64,000 nucleotides of DNA from Burkholderia cepacia. GTDB taxonomy: Bacteria > Pseudomonadota > Gammaproteobacteria > Burkholderiales > Burkholderiaceae. This document shows positions 37,003-45,699 of this stretch, piece by piece. The stretch is taken from assembly GCF_029962485.1 (NCBI RefSeq), contig NZ_CP073637.1:2418001-2482000 (forward strand), read 5' to 3'. The position numbers were made by a program, and so were the translations under genes. The number at the start of each line of letters is the position of its first letter. Position 1 is the stretch's first letter. The notes under the pieces are model-generated. The model was not told the origin of the DNA and searched no databases. It saw only the letters and a list, made by a program, of their open reading frames with translations.

Positions 37003-37189
37003 GCCCGAGCCGGCTTGGCGAATGCCGCTGACTGCGGCCGGGCGCTCCCGCCCCATCCCGCCCGCTTGTCGTCGCATTCCCCACACGCATGCCAACCTGA
37101 CCGAATGATCGCTTGAGCGACAACGGGCGCGATCGTCTAATCGGATCGAGCACGGCCGTTTCGCCGTGCCCCTTCATCCGGAGACGCGC

Positions 37190-38419
37190 ATGACCCCGAT
37201 CGAGCAGGAAGTCCGACGCCGCTGGCTGCCCGTGCTGGCCGGCGGCCTCATCATGGGCGTCGCGCTCGGCGTCCGCCATGTGCAGGGCCTGTTCCTCGCG
37301 CCCGTCTCGCTCGACCACGGCTGGTCGCGCGAAGCGTTCGGGCTCGCGCTGGCGCTGCAGAACCTGATCTGGGGCGTCGCGCAGCCGTTCACGGGAATGA
37401 TCGCCGACCGCTTCGGCTCGGTGCGCGTGATCGTCGCCGGGATGCTGCTGTATGCGGCCGGGCTCGTGACGATGGCGCAGGCAGCCACGACCGGCCTGTT
37501 CACGGTCGGCGCCGGGCTCGTGATCGGCATCGCGCTGTCGGGCTCGGCGTTCGCGTCGATCTACGGCGCGCTGAGTCGCCTGTTTCCGCCCGAGCGGCGC
37601 GGCTGGGCGCTCGGCGTCGCGGGCGCGATCGGCGGGCTCGGCCAGTTCTGCATGGTGCCCGTCGCGCAGGAACTGATCGGCGGCATCGGCTGGCGGCATG
37701 CGTTCATCGCGCTGGCGCTCGTCGCGGCGCTGCTCGCCCCGCTCGCCGTGCTGCTGCGCGATCGCCCCGCGCAGGCGGTCGCCGCCGCCGGCCCCGACCA
37801 GTCGATCGGCGAAGCCGTGCGCGAGGCGTTCGCGCATCGCGGCTTCTGGCTGCTGAACGCGGGCTTCTTCGCGTGCGGCTTCCAGCTCGCGTTCATCGCG
37901 ACACACCTGCCCGCGTACCTGCTCGACCACGGGCTGCCGGCGCGCCACGCGAGCGTCGCGCTCGCGCTGATCGCGCTGACCAACGTGGCCGGCACCTATG
38001 CATGCGGCCACCTCGGCGGGCTGCTGCGGCGCAAGTACGTGCTGTCGGTGCTGTACCTCGTGCGTGCGCTCGCGATGGCCGCATTCGTCGCCGCGCCGCT
38101 GTCGCCCGCGAGCGTGTACGTCTTCGCGGCCGTGATGGGGTTCACGTGGCTCGGCACGGTGCCGCTGACGAACGGCGTGATCTCGCAGGTGTTCGGTGTG
38201 CGCTACATCGCGACGCTGTTCGGCTTCGTGTTCTTCGGGCACCAGCTCGGCAGCTTCTTCGGTGTCTGGCTCGGGGCGGTCGTGTATGACGCGACGCACT
38301 CGTACATGCCGCTGTGGATCGGCTCGATCGCGCTCGGCGTGCTCGCGGCGCTGCTGCACCTGCCGATCGACGACGCGCGCGTCGCGCGGCCCGCATCCGG
38401 CCACACGGCATGGGCCTGA
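37190..38419 (+). CDS. MFS transporter
   Basis: 409 residues with twelve predicted helices. MIADRFGSVRVIV matches the loop between helices 2 and 3, and the fold with HGWSREAFGLALALQNLIWG resembles the OFA/monocarboxylate-like branch of the superfamily. Substrate is unknown; organic anion export or uptake is likely. The start at 37190 has GGAG seven bases upstream and leads directly into the first helix. The final codons overlap by 10 bp a possible small gene. Confidence 0.9.
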   Translation: MTPIEQEVRRRWLPVLAGGLIMGVALGVRHVQGLFLAPVSLDHGWSREAFGLALALQNLIWGVAQPFTGMIADRFGSVRVIVAGMLLYAAGLVTMAQAATTGLFTVGAGLVIGIALSGSAFASIYGALSRLFPPERRGWALGVAGAIGGLGQFCMVPVAQELIGGIGWRHAFIALALVAALLAPLAVLLRDRPAQAVAAAGPDQSIGEAVREAFAHRGFWLLNAGFFACGFQLAFIATHLPAYLLDHGLPARHASVALALIALTNVAGTYACGHLGGLLRRKYVLSVLYLVRALAMAAFVAAPLSPASVYVFAAVMGFTWLGTVPLTNGVISQVFGVRYIATLFGFVFFGHQLGSFFGVWLGAVVYDATHSYMPLWIGSIALGVLAALLHLPIDDARVARPASGHTAWA

Positions 38420-38532
38420 TCCGTGCGGCGCTGACGGCCGGCGTGCTCGCGTTCGTCACATGGTGCGGCGCGGCCTACTTCGATCCGGATGTCGCGTACG
38501 CGCTGCTCGAACACGTCGCGTTCTGCAACTGA
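38410..38532 (+). CDS. Possible 40-residue membrane peptide
   Basis: An open frame of 40 codons starts with ATG inside the end of the MFS gene (10-bp overlap) and stops 30 bp before the end of the convergent photolyase gene. It encodes one hydrophobic segment (residues about 4-22: IRAALTAGVLAFVTWCGAAY) followed by an acidic tail. Third codon positions are almost all G or C, as in genuine genes here. No ribosome-binding site is visible, so expression would depend on coupling to the transporter. It may be a small transporter-associated protein, or simply a chance frame. Confidence 0.45.
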   Translation: MGLIRAALTAGVLAFVTWCGAAYFDPDVAYALLEHVAFCN

Positions 38533-38562
38533 CGTGGCCAATCGTGCCGCCGGGGTTGACCG

Positions 38563-40047
38563 TCAGCGGCGCTTCGGCAACGCGGCCAGTGCATCGAGCG
38601 CGCGGGCACGCGCGGCCGCGTGCTCGACGAGCGGCTCCGGATAGTCGACGCCGAGCCGCACGCCGGCAGCCTCACGTTCCATCGGCGACGCTTCCCACGG
38701 CGCATGGATCGACGCGTTGTCGAGGCCCGCGAGTTCAGGCACCCAGCGCCGCACGTATGCGCCGTCCGGATCGAACTTCTGCCCCTGCGCGACCGGATTG
38801 AAGATGCGGAAGTACGGCGCGGCATCGGCACCGCAGCCGGCCACCCACTGCCAGCTCGCCGCGTTGTTCGCCGGATCCGCATCGACCAGCGTGTCCCAGA
38901 ACCACGCTTCGCCCGCGCGCCAGTCGATCAGCAGATGCTTGATCAGGAACGATGCGACGACCATCCGCACGCGGTTGTGCATCCAGCCGGTCGCCCACAG
39001 CTCGCGCAGGCCCGCATCGACGAGCGGATAGCCGGTCAGCCCGCGCTGCCATGCGCGCAGCGCGGCGGGATCGTCGCGCCACGGCATCGCATCGAACTGC
39101 GCGCGGAAGTTGTCGGTCGCGAGCGCCGGGAAGTGATACAGCAGCGTGTAGCTGAATTCGCGCCAGCCGAGCTCGCTCAGGAATTTGTCGGCGTCCGCGG
39201 CATACGCCGCGCCACCGGCATGCGCGGCGGCCTGCACCGCGTGCCATACCTGCCGCGGCGACACGTTGCCGAAGCGCAGGAACGGCGACAGCCGGCTCGT
39301 CGCCGGGCGGTCGGGACGGTCGCGCGCGTCCGCATAGTCGGCTAGCGCGGTCGTCAGGAATGCGTCGAGTTGCGCGTGCGCGCCGGCTTCGTCAGGCGCA
39401 GGCCAGGCGTCGCGCAGGCCGCCGGCCCAGTCCGGTGCATGCGGCAGCAGCGCGAGTACGTCGAGTGCCAGCGCACGGTCGCGCACCGCTTTGGGCCACG
39501 AAAAAAACGCGATCCGCTCGGGCTCCGGCAGCGGTGCGGCGACGGTGCGATCGCGGCGTGCCGCCCGCCAGTACGCGGTGAACACCTGGTACGGCCCGCC
39601 GCTGCCCGTCAGCACCTCCCACGGCTCGTTCAGCAGGCTGCCGTTGCTGCTCTCGACCGTGACGCCGCGCGCCTTGAGCGACGCCTTCAGCGCCGCGTCG
39701 GCATCGCGCTGCGGCTGTGCATAGCGGCGATTCCAGTACACGGCTGCCGCGCCCGTATCGTGCACGATACGCTCGATCTCGCGCTGCGCGTCGCCGTGCA
39801 GCAGCAACAGGCGCCCGCCATGACGCGCGAGTGCGGCATCGAGCCCGGCCAGCGAACCGTGCAGCCACCAGCGTGCCGCGCCGCCGAGCGGGCGCCCTGC
39901 GCCGTCGCCGGTGTCGTCGACGAATACGCAGACGAGCGGCCGGCCCGACTCGACCGCGCGCGTCAGCGCGGGCTGGTCGGTCACGCGCAGATCGTCGCGG
40001 AACCAGACGATCGCGGGAGCAACGGACGACTTGGCGGGCACGGGCAC
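38563..40047 (-). CDS. phrB: Deoxyribodipyrimidine photolyase
   Basis: 494 residues with an N-terminal antenna-binding domain (IVWFRDDLRVTDQPALTRA) and a C-terminal FAD domain. TSRLSPFLRFGNVSPRQVWH, FLSELGWREFSYTLLYHFP, GLTGYPLVDAGLRELWATGW, MHNRVRMVVASFLIKHLLIDW and FDPDGAYVRRWVPEL are all photolyase signatures. The enzyme repairs UV-made cyclobutane pyrimidine dimers using blue light. It is convergent with the MFS transporter and divergent from the SRPBCC gene. Confidence 0.96.
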   Translation of the reverse strand: MPVPAKSSVAPAIVWFRDDLRVTDQPALTRAVESGRPLVCVFVDDTGDGAGRPLGGAARWWLHGSLAGLDAALARHGGRLLLLHGDAQREIERIVHDTGAAAVYWNRRYAQPQRDADAALKASLKARGVTVESSNGSLLNEPWEVLTGSGGPYQVFTAYWRAARRDRTVAAPLPEPERIAFFSWPKAVRDRALALDVLALLPHAPDWAGGLRDAWPAPDEAGAHAQLDAFLTTALADYADARDRPDRPATSRLSPFLRFGNVSPRQVWHAVQAAAHAGGAAYAADADKFLSELGWREFSYTLLYHFPALATDNFRAQFDAMPWRDDPAALRAWQRGLTGYPLVDAGLRELWATGWMHNRVRMVVASFLIKHLLIDWRAGEAWFWDTLVDADPANNAASWQWVAGCGADAAPYFRIFNPVAQGQKFDPDGAYVRRWVPELAGLDNASIHAPWEASPMEREAAGVRLGVDYPEPLVEHAAARARALDALAALPKRR

Positions 40048-40159
40048 CTCGATGACGAAAGCGGAAGGAGATGCGTATTGTCGCGGCTGCGCCGCGCGGT
40101 GTCGACGTACGACGCGCCGACGGTCGCGGCAATCGCACCGCCGTGCCCGGTGAAACGCC

Positions 40160-40175
40160 TTAGTCCATTCCGACG
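40160..40175. promoter_or_regulatory. Partial copy of the sulfation-locus dyad arm
   Basis: TTAGTCCATTCCGACG matches the TTAGTCCACCCGGACG arm of the 19-bp inverted repeat at 45541-45609 in 13 of 16 positions. It lies about 170 bp upstream of the SRPBCC gene. A shared regulator is possible, but a 16-bp match can also arise by chance. Confidence 0.3.
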
Positions 40176-40347
40176 ATTCTCCGCCGCGTGTGCCGGCCTA
40201 CGCTCGATGTCGGGTGCACCGCGCTGCGCTGCGCTATGCGGCCCGACCTGCACCCGTCACGCGCGCCGGCCGATACCGGCGCATCCTTCCGACCGCTGCG
40301 TCGCCTCCGGCCACCCAGGCGCACGCAGCCTCATCCGATACGCCGCC

Positions 40348-40827
40348 ATGACCAAACCCTCGAATCTCGTCACCTCGATCACCGTCGACATCGACGCGCC
40401 GGCTTCCGTCGTATGGGAAGTGCTGACCGACTTCCCGCGCTATGGCGAATGGAATACGTTTTGCGTCGGCTTCGAAACGACCGGCAAGCTCGGCGATTTC
40501 GTGCACATGCAGGTTCGCATTCCGGGCACGGAAACCGTGATTCCCGTCAGCGAAATCCTCGTCGCCTACGAACCCGAGCGGCTGCTGTCGTGGGAGCAGC
40601 GCCCAACCGACGACAACAAGGACGCCGCGCGCCGCGACCAGTACATCGACGCGATCGGCGAGCAGCGCTGCCGCTATTTCACGACCGACCAGTTCCTCGG
40701 CGTCAACGCGGACACGATCATGCAGCAACACGGCGCCTGGGTGAAACAGGGATTCGACCAGTGCGCACGTGACGTGAAACAGCGTGCCGAAGCCCTGCAT
40801 GCGGCACGCAAGCGCAAAAGCGCGTGA
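40348..40827 (+). CDS. SRPBCC family protein
   Basis: 159 residues with the START/Bet v1-like pattern: VDIDAPASVVWEVLTDFPRYGEWN at the N-terminus is the classic opening, followed by alternating beta strands and a long C-terminal helix. Members bind hydrophobic ligands or act as polyketide cyclases; no catalytic residue can be named. It is followed after 13 bp by a SnoaL-like gene, and the two form a probable operon. The 300-bp region before the start holds a partial copy of the sulfation-locus dyad. Confidence 0.88.
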   Translation: MTKPSNLVTSITVDIDAPASVVWEVLTDFPRYGEWNTFCVGFETTGKLGDFVHMQVRIPGTETVIPVSEILVAYEPERLLSWEQRPTDDNKDAARRDQYIDAIGEQRCRYFTTDQFLGVNADTIMQQHGAWVKQGFDQCARDVKQRAEALHAARKRKSA

Positions 40828-40840
40828 CCGGGAGCGGCCG

Positions 40841-41293
40841 ATGCTCGATCTGCAAACCCTGTCAGACCACCACGACATCCGCGAGCTGGTCGTCGCGTAT
40901 TCGAGCGCGATCGATGCACGCGACTTCGACGCGCTCGACGCTGTCTTCACGCCCGACGCGGCGATCGACTACCGCGCGATGGGCGGCATTGCCGGCTGCT
41001 ATCCGGACGTGAAGGCGTGGCTGCGCACCGTGCTGCCGCAGTTTCCGCAGTACCAGCATATGGTCGGCAACCTGTCGATCCGGCTCGATAGCGACACCGC
41101 GCGCGGCCGCACGATCTGCTTCAATCCGATGGAAGTCGCGCTGCCGGACGGCGGGACGCAGGTGATGTTTCTCGGGTTGTGGTACGTCGACCGGTTCGTG
41201 CGCACCGCGCACGGCTGGCGCATTGCCGAACGCGTCGAGGAGCGTTGCTATGGCCACAACGTGCCGGCCGCGCTCGCGGGCGCGACCGGCTGA
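40841..41293 (+). CDS. Nuclear transport factor 2 / SnoaL-like protein
   Basis: 150 residues. The N-terminal LSDHHDIRELVVAYSSAIDARDFDALDAVF and later FTPDAAIDYRAM are typical of the SnoaL_4/NTF2-like family, small cone-shaped domains that act as cyclases, dehydratases or ligand-binding modules. GGAG precedes the ATG at 40841. It lies 13 bp after the SRPBCC gene and converges on the DHH gene. Function unknown; the pair suggests chemistry on a hydrophobic or aromatic compound. Confidence 0.88.
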   Translation: MLDLQTLSDHHDIRELVVAYSSAIDARDFDALDAVFTPDAAIDYRAMGGIAGCYPDVKAWLRTVLPQFPQYQHMVGNLSIRLDSDTARGRTICFNPMEVALPDGGTQVMFLGLWYVDRFVRTAHGWRIAERVEERCYGHNVPAALAGATG

Positions 41294-41354
41294 ACCGGCC
41301 AGGACGCGCGCATCGTGCGATGGCCGCACGGTGCGCGCATGGCCGGCCGCTGCG

Positions 41355-42335
41355 TCAATCGAGCCGGAACGCCGCCTCGAAACGCTCGGCGAACGCGTCG
41401 AACTCGGCTTCCGGCAGATGGTTGATACCGCCCGCGCGCTTGCGCCCGCCACCGGTCGCAAAGCCGCGGCAGAACTCGTCGGCGCCGAGCGGCCGGCCGT
41501 CGGGCACGCGCACACTGACGACGAGCCCGCCGTCCGCGCGCGGCGACAGCACCGCGAGCGCCGCATGCGGCGCATTGCGCATCCGTTCGTTCGCCAGCAT
41601 GCCCGTCGCGCGTCGTGCCCATGGATGATCCGGCATCCTGACCAGCGTCGCGCCCGGCACCTCGCGCAGCGGTGCGAGCGCGCACGCGCGCGCCATGTCG
41701 TCACGGTAACCGTCACGCAGCGCGGCAAACACGTCGGTCCCGCGCACGAAATCGAGTGGCTCGGCGCAGGGCAGCATCGCGTCGGCGAGCGCCGCCGGAT
41801 CGAAGTGCAGATCGCCGACACACTCGCCGTACGCGTTGTAGTTCAGGTACAGCCCGAGTTCGGCGAGCGTGCAGCGCTCGGCCTCGTCGATCCCGTGCTC
41901 GCGCGCGAGCGCGTCGCCGAGCGCCGGCAGCTCGTCGCCGAATGCCGCGGCGATCGCCCAGCGCACGTGCCGGCCGCCGAGATGGCGGTTCACGATCACA
42001 CTCGTGCAAACATCGGCCGCCGTGTCGATATGCGCGTCGAAACGCGGATCGTCGGGCAGCTCGCCCGCGAAGTGATGGTCGAAATAGCGGACCGTCGCGC
42101 CGTCGCGCAGCAGCCGTGCACATGCGTCGCGGTTCTGGTCGTGCGACACGTCGAGCACGGTGACGATGTCGCCCGCATGTGCGTCGATCCGCTCGAGCAG
42201 CTTGATGTCGCGCTTCACGCCGGTCACGAGCGTGCCGTGCACGCGTTCCGCGAGCCGCAGCTGCTGAAGCGCGCACAGGCCGTCGGCGTCGCCGTTGAAC
42301 GCGAAAAAATGCCGCGCGTGTTGGTTGTCCTGCAT
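41355..42335 (-). CDS. DHH family phosphoesterase
   Basis: 326 residues. FNGDADG at 13-19 and the DHH motif at 86-88 (RYFDHHFAGE) mark the DHH catalytic domain; the C-terminal DHHA1-like region ends in GGGRKRAGG, where relatives often have GGGH. DHH proteins include phosphatases of PAP (3'-phosphoadenosine 5'-phosphate), nanoRNases and exopolyphosphatases. The start at 42335 has GGAG nine bases before it; an ATG at 42350, 2 bp after the SDR stop, is an alternative. As the last gene of an operon with a sulfotransferase, a role in removing PAP, the by-product of sulfation, is an attractive inference. Confidence 0.85.
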   Translation of the reverse strand: MQDNQHARHFFAFNGDADGLCALQQLRLAERVHGTLVTGVKRDIKLLERIDAHAGDIVTVLDVSHDQNRDACARLLRDGATVRYFDHHFAGELPDDPRFDAHIDTAADVCTSVIVNRHLGGRHVRWAIAAAFGDELPALGDALAREHGIDEAERCTLAELGLYLNYNAYGECVGDLHFDPAALADAMLPCAEPLDFVRGTDVFAALRDGYRDDMARACALAPLREVPGATLVRMPDHPWARRATGMLANERMRNAPHAALAVLSPRADGGLVVSVRVPDGRPLGADEFCRGFATGGGRKRAGGINHLPEAEFDAFAERFEAAFRLD

Positions 42336-42352
42336 GATCCGTTGCTCCATCG

Positions 42353-43144
42353 TCAAGGCATGAAATCGCCGCCGTTCGCGTCGAGCGTCGCGCCCGTCAC
42401 CGCGTTCGCGTAGTCGGACGCGAGAAACAGTGCCGCACGCGCGCAATCGTCGTCGGTCGGCAGCTTCGCGAGCGCAATATTAGACGCGATCGGCGCAATG
42501 ATCTGCTCTTCCGTCATCCCGTATTCGGCGGCCGCCTGCCGGAAATACGTCTGCGTCGGCACGCCCCACATCCAGCCCATGTGGATGCTGTTCGCGCGAA
42601 TGCCGTGCACACCGAGTTCGCGCGCCAGGTATTTTGCCGCAACCGACAGCGCCCCTTTCGATACAGCGTAGCCGCCCTCGCCTGCAAACGGCTTGCGGGT
42701 CGCCTGCGTATTGATCATCACGATCGCGCCGCGCTGCTGCCGCTTCATGTGCGGCACGACTTCCTGCGTCAGCGCCATCGTACCGAACACATTGGTGTCG
42801 AACACCGCGCGCCAGCCGTCGAGGTCGGCTTCTTCCATCGGTTCCGGAAACGTGCCGTGCACGAACGCGCTGTTCACGAGCGCGTCGATCCGGCCGAAAC
42901 GCTCGACGGCCCGCGTCGCAAGTTGCCGGCATTGCATGCGGTCTGTGATGTCGGTCTTCACCTTCAGCACGTCGCAATCGACGCCGAGCGCGCGGATCCG
43001 CGCTTGCGCGTCGTCGAGCTTTTCCATCGTGCGCGCGGCAACGACCACGCCGCGCGCACCTTCGCGTGCGGCCTCGACCGCGAGCTTCACACCGAGCCCC
43101 GGCCCGATCCCGGAAATCACGACGATCTTGTCTTTCAGCAACAT
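42353..43144 (-). CDS. Short-chain dehydrogenase/reductase (SDR)
   Basis: 263 residues. VVISGIGPGLGVKLA is the NAD(P)-binding glycine motif, NSAFVHGTFPEPM the NAG-like region, INTQATRKPF the position of the catalytic Ser/Thr and GYAVSKGAL the YxxxK pair. SDRs oxidise alcohols or reduce ketones; the substrate is unknown. It lies 41 bp after the sulfotransferase and 17 bp before the DHH gene start, so it belongs to the same operon. It may prepare or process the hydroxyl group that is sulfated. Confidence 0.92.
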   Translation of the reverse strand: MLLKDKIVVISGIGPGLGVKLAVEAAREGARGVVVAARTMEKLDDAQARIRALGVDCDVLKVKTDITDRMQCRQLATRAVERFGRIDALVNSAFVHGTFPEPMEEADLDGWRAVFDTNVFGTMALTQEVVPHMKRQQRGAIVMINTQATRKPFAGEGGYAVSKGALSVAAKYLARELGVHGIRANSIHMGWMWGVPTQTYFRQAAAEYGMTEEQIIAPIASNIALAKLPTDDDCARAALFLASDYANAVTGATLDANGGDFMP

Positions 43145-43185
43145 GGGTTGTCTCCTGGTTGTCGTTCGTCTCGCGGGCGCGGCCG

Positions 43186-44379
43186 TCAGCCGGCCGCCCG
43201 CAGGTGCCGCGCGCGATACGCGGCGAAGTCGTGCGCGAGCTGCGCGTCGGTAAAGCCGAAGCGCGCGATCGAATAGTCGTGCGCGGCGCGCTTGTCGCGG
43301 CCGTTACGCGCCATCCAGTCGGTCATCGCCGCGCGCTGCGCGGCATCGAGCGGCATGCCGGCAAACGCATACACGGCCTCGGCAACGCCGAGCGGATTCG
43401 ACACCGTGTCCTCGAATCGCACGTCGAGGAACCGGTCGGCCGGCAGCGCGTCGCGTGCCACCATCGCCGCGCTGATCGCGCGCGCCATCCCCGCGTTCCA
43501 CTGCGCGCCGACGGCGAGCGGATCGGGATCGTCGGCATACATCTGCCACAGCGTGTGCGCCATGCTCGCCATCGACGGAATCGTCTGCGCGGGATCGCGG
43601 TGCGTGAGCACGACCTGCGCGCGCGGAAACACGCGGCACAGCACGTCGATCGCATGCAGGTGCTGCGGCGTCTTCAGCAGCCAGCGCTGCGCCGGCGCAA
43701 TACCGCGCCGCGCCTTCTGCCACTGCAGGAACTGCAGCATCCGCTTCAGGTACGTGTAGACCGGCGTGAGATCCTGCCGCGCGAGCCACGCCGTGTAGCG
43801 CGGTACGTTCGCGTACGAATCCATCGCGCACACGAACGAATGCTCCATCAGCATGAACTCCTCGTCGGCGAGCATCGCATCGAGCGGATGGATCGTCAGG
43901 ATCTGCGGAATGCAGTCGACCATCATCGCGACCTCGGCCTGCGCACGCGCGATGCGCACGGCCGGCGCGTCGAGCGTCTCGCCGGCGAGCGGCGCCGGGT
44001 AGCGCGTTTCCCACCATGCAGCCGAATGAAAGCGCGGATCCACGGCCAGCAGCCGCTGCAGCAGCGTCGTACCCGTGCGCGGCAGGCCGACGATCACGAG
44101 CGGATCGTCGATCGCGATGTCCGCAATTTCCGGATGACGCACGAAGTAATCCTCGACGACGAGCCGGTTCACGAGCTGGCCGACGAGCTTCTCGCGCATC
44201 ATCTGCGCGCCGCGTGCGGACAGCTTCGCTTCGTCGATCAGCGATGCGCACATCACGTCGAGCGCCTCGCGATACGGCCCGTCGCCGAACACGGCGAGCC
44301 CGCCCGTGCGCGATACGGCCTCGGCGATCAGGCCGTCAGGAGCCAGCAGCGTACGAATCTGGTCGAGCGGCGCGTTCAT
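43186..44379 (-). CDS. Sulfotransferase family protein
   Basis: 397 residues. VIVGLPRTGTTLLQRLLAVDP (motif start near residue 97) is the 5'-phosphosulfate-binding loop of the Sulfotransfer_3 family, and VLTHRDPAQTIPSM the 3'-phosphate-binding region. Such enzymes transfer sulfuryl from PAPS to a hydroxyl on a lipid, steroid, sugar or small molecule. The ATG overlaps the stop of the DUF1214 gene (ATGA), so the two are translationally coupled. Genes for PAPS synthesis (cysD, cysNC) are transcribed divergently next door, which strongly supports true sulfotransferase function. The acceptor is unknown. Confidence 0.88.
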   Translation of the reverse strand: MNAPLDQIRTLLAPDGLIAEAVSRTGGLAVFGDGPYREALDVMCASLIDEAKLSARGAQMMREKLVGQLVNRLVVEDYFVRHPEIADIAIDDPLVIVGLPRTGTTLLQRLLAVDPRFHSAAWWETRYPAPLAGETLDAPAVRIARAQAEVAMMVDCIPQILTIHPLDAMLADEEFMLMEHSFVCAMDSYANVPRYTAWLARQDLTPVYTYLKRMLQFLQWQKARRGIAPAQRWLLKTPQHLHAIDVLCRVFPRAQVVLTHRDPAQTIPSMASMAHTLWQMYADDPDPLAVGAQWNAGMARAISAAMVARDALPADRFLDVRFEDTVSNPLGVAEAVYAFAGMPLDAAQRAAMTDWMARNGRDKRAAHDYSIARFGFTDAQLAHDFAAYRARHLRAAG

Positions 44380-45485
44380 GCGGCCTCCTTCAGCGTGGCG
44401 AGCTTCACGACGCGCGTGCGCGGATGCACCGGTTGCGCCGCGCCGACCCAGCGCCAGCAGATCGTGCCGGTGCGATGTCCGGCCGTATCGAGCCAGTTCG
44501 CGTCGCCCGGCCGCGCGGCCGCGACGACGACCGTCACGCCGCCGTCGGCATTCAACCGTGCGCTGTGCTTGTTCACGCAGATGTCGAAGTGCCGGTAGTC
44601 GAGCGACTCCATCCAGTAGTTGTTGAGCTGCACGTTCCAGAAGTCGCAGTCGGGCACCGTGTCGACGTCGATCACGAGCGCCTCGTCGTCGGCCAGCGCC
44701 CAGCACGAGTGGTAGTAGTAGATGTTCGGGTCGCCGCCGACCGACTGGCACAGCGCCTGATCGGCGGGCGGCAGTGCGTTCACGTGCGACCGGTAGCTCG
44801 CGGCCCAGTCCGCGAACAGCTTCGACGTCTGCTCGACGAATTGCGCGGCGCGCGTGAGGCCGCCCTGCAGCACGAGCGGATCGAGCGGCGCCGGCCGAGC
44901 GTCGGCGCCGATGCGCTCGATCTTCAGTTGCGCAGGCGTTTCCGTGCGCCGGTCGAGGAAGGTCTGGCGCACCAGCAGCGCGTTCGTGCCCGGCTCCATG
45001 CGCACCCAGTTCCCCGCGCGCGGCGTCTCGCCCAGCACGATCTCGAAGCTGCCGTCCGGTGCGATCTCCAGCTGTTTCGCGTCGAGAAAGCCCGTCTGCA
45101 GCATCTTGCCGTCGGTTTCGTAGCCGCCCTTCTGCGTGCCGAAGCTCAGGTACGCGACCGTGCCGCGCCGCCCCGTCACGCGATATTCACAGCGGCCGTC
45201 GAGGCGCGCGTACTGGTACAGGTTGTCGGGATTGTCCGCGCCGATCTTCGCGGTCTCGTGCGACGGCGAGAAAAAGCCGGGCCATGCGCCGTCCGCGAAC
45301 TCGACGTGCATTTCGAGCGCGATGCGCATCAGCCGGCTCAGGTAGCGGAAGCCTTCCGCGCGTGTCAGCGGATCGTCCGGCGCTTCGGCGCGCAGGATCT
45401 GTTGTCCGCTGCGTTTCAGGGTGTCGCAGAAATCGGCCCAGGTCTGGCCCGAAAGCAATTGCGTGGCACGTGTGTCGTCCGTCAT
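44376..45485 (-). CDS. DUF1214 domain-containing protein
   Basis: 369 residues. The C-terminal part (about 220-355), with WALADDEALVIDVDTVPDCDFWN and VQLNNYWMESLDYR, is typical of DUF1214; the middle region has alternating beta strands. The molecular role of DUF1214 is not known; members occur near steroid, lipid and phosphonate genes. It is the first gene of an operon coupled to the sulfotransferase by a 4-bp overlap, so it probably acts on, or carries, the same compound. Its promoter region contains a 19-bp inverted repeat shared with the divergent cysD operon. Confidence 0.85.
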   Translation of the reverse strand: MTDDTRATQLLSGQTWADFCDTLKRSGQQILRAEAPDDPLTRAEGFRYLSRLMRIALEMHVEFADGAWPGFFSPSHETAKIGADNPDNLYQYARLDGRCEYRVTGRRGTVAYLSFGTQKGGYETDGKMLQTGFLDAKQLEIAPDGSFEIVLGETPRAGNWVRMEPGTNALLVRQTFLDRRTETPAQLKIERIGADARPAPLDPLVLQGGLTRAAQFVEQTSKLFADWAASYRSHVNALPPADQALCQSVGGDPNIYYYHSCWALADDEALVIDVDTVPDCDFWNVQLNNYWMESLDYRHFDICVNKHSARLNADGGVTVVVAAARPGDANWLDTAGHRTGTICWRWVGAAQPVHPRTRVVKLATLKEAA

Positions 45486-45540
45486 ATGTCGTCTCCGCCG
45501 ATGGTCGAGCGCTCACCTTAAGCGCCGCCGCCGCGCGCCA

Positions 45541-45609
45541 CTTCGTCCGGGTGGACTAAGGAAAGATCCGCTCCACCGCCGCATGCTGGTTTAGTCCACC
45601 CGGACGAAG
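45541..45609. promoter_or_regulatory. 19-bp perfect inverted repeat in the sulfation-locus divergent promoter
   Basis: Arms at 45541-45559 and 45591-45609 are perfect reverse complements, separated by 31 bp. Each arm also contains a GTCC...GGAC half-dyad, so the element looks like two opposed protein-binding sites rather than a terminator (large loop, no T-run). It lies 55 bp upstream of the DUF1214 gene and 90 bp upstream of cysD, suited to joint control of both operons. Confidence 0.7.
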
Positions 45610-45699
45610 AGCGGCATGCCGCTCGCTCGATACCGTTGGCGTCATGCACGAAACGCCGCACATGTCGCGCGGCACCGGCATGAAACAAGGAGACGAACG

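Noticed and set aside
39370..40347. Long N-terminal extension of the SRPBCC gene
   Set aside because: It runs antisense to the photolyase gene; the START-like domain begins at the ATG at 40348.
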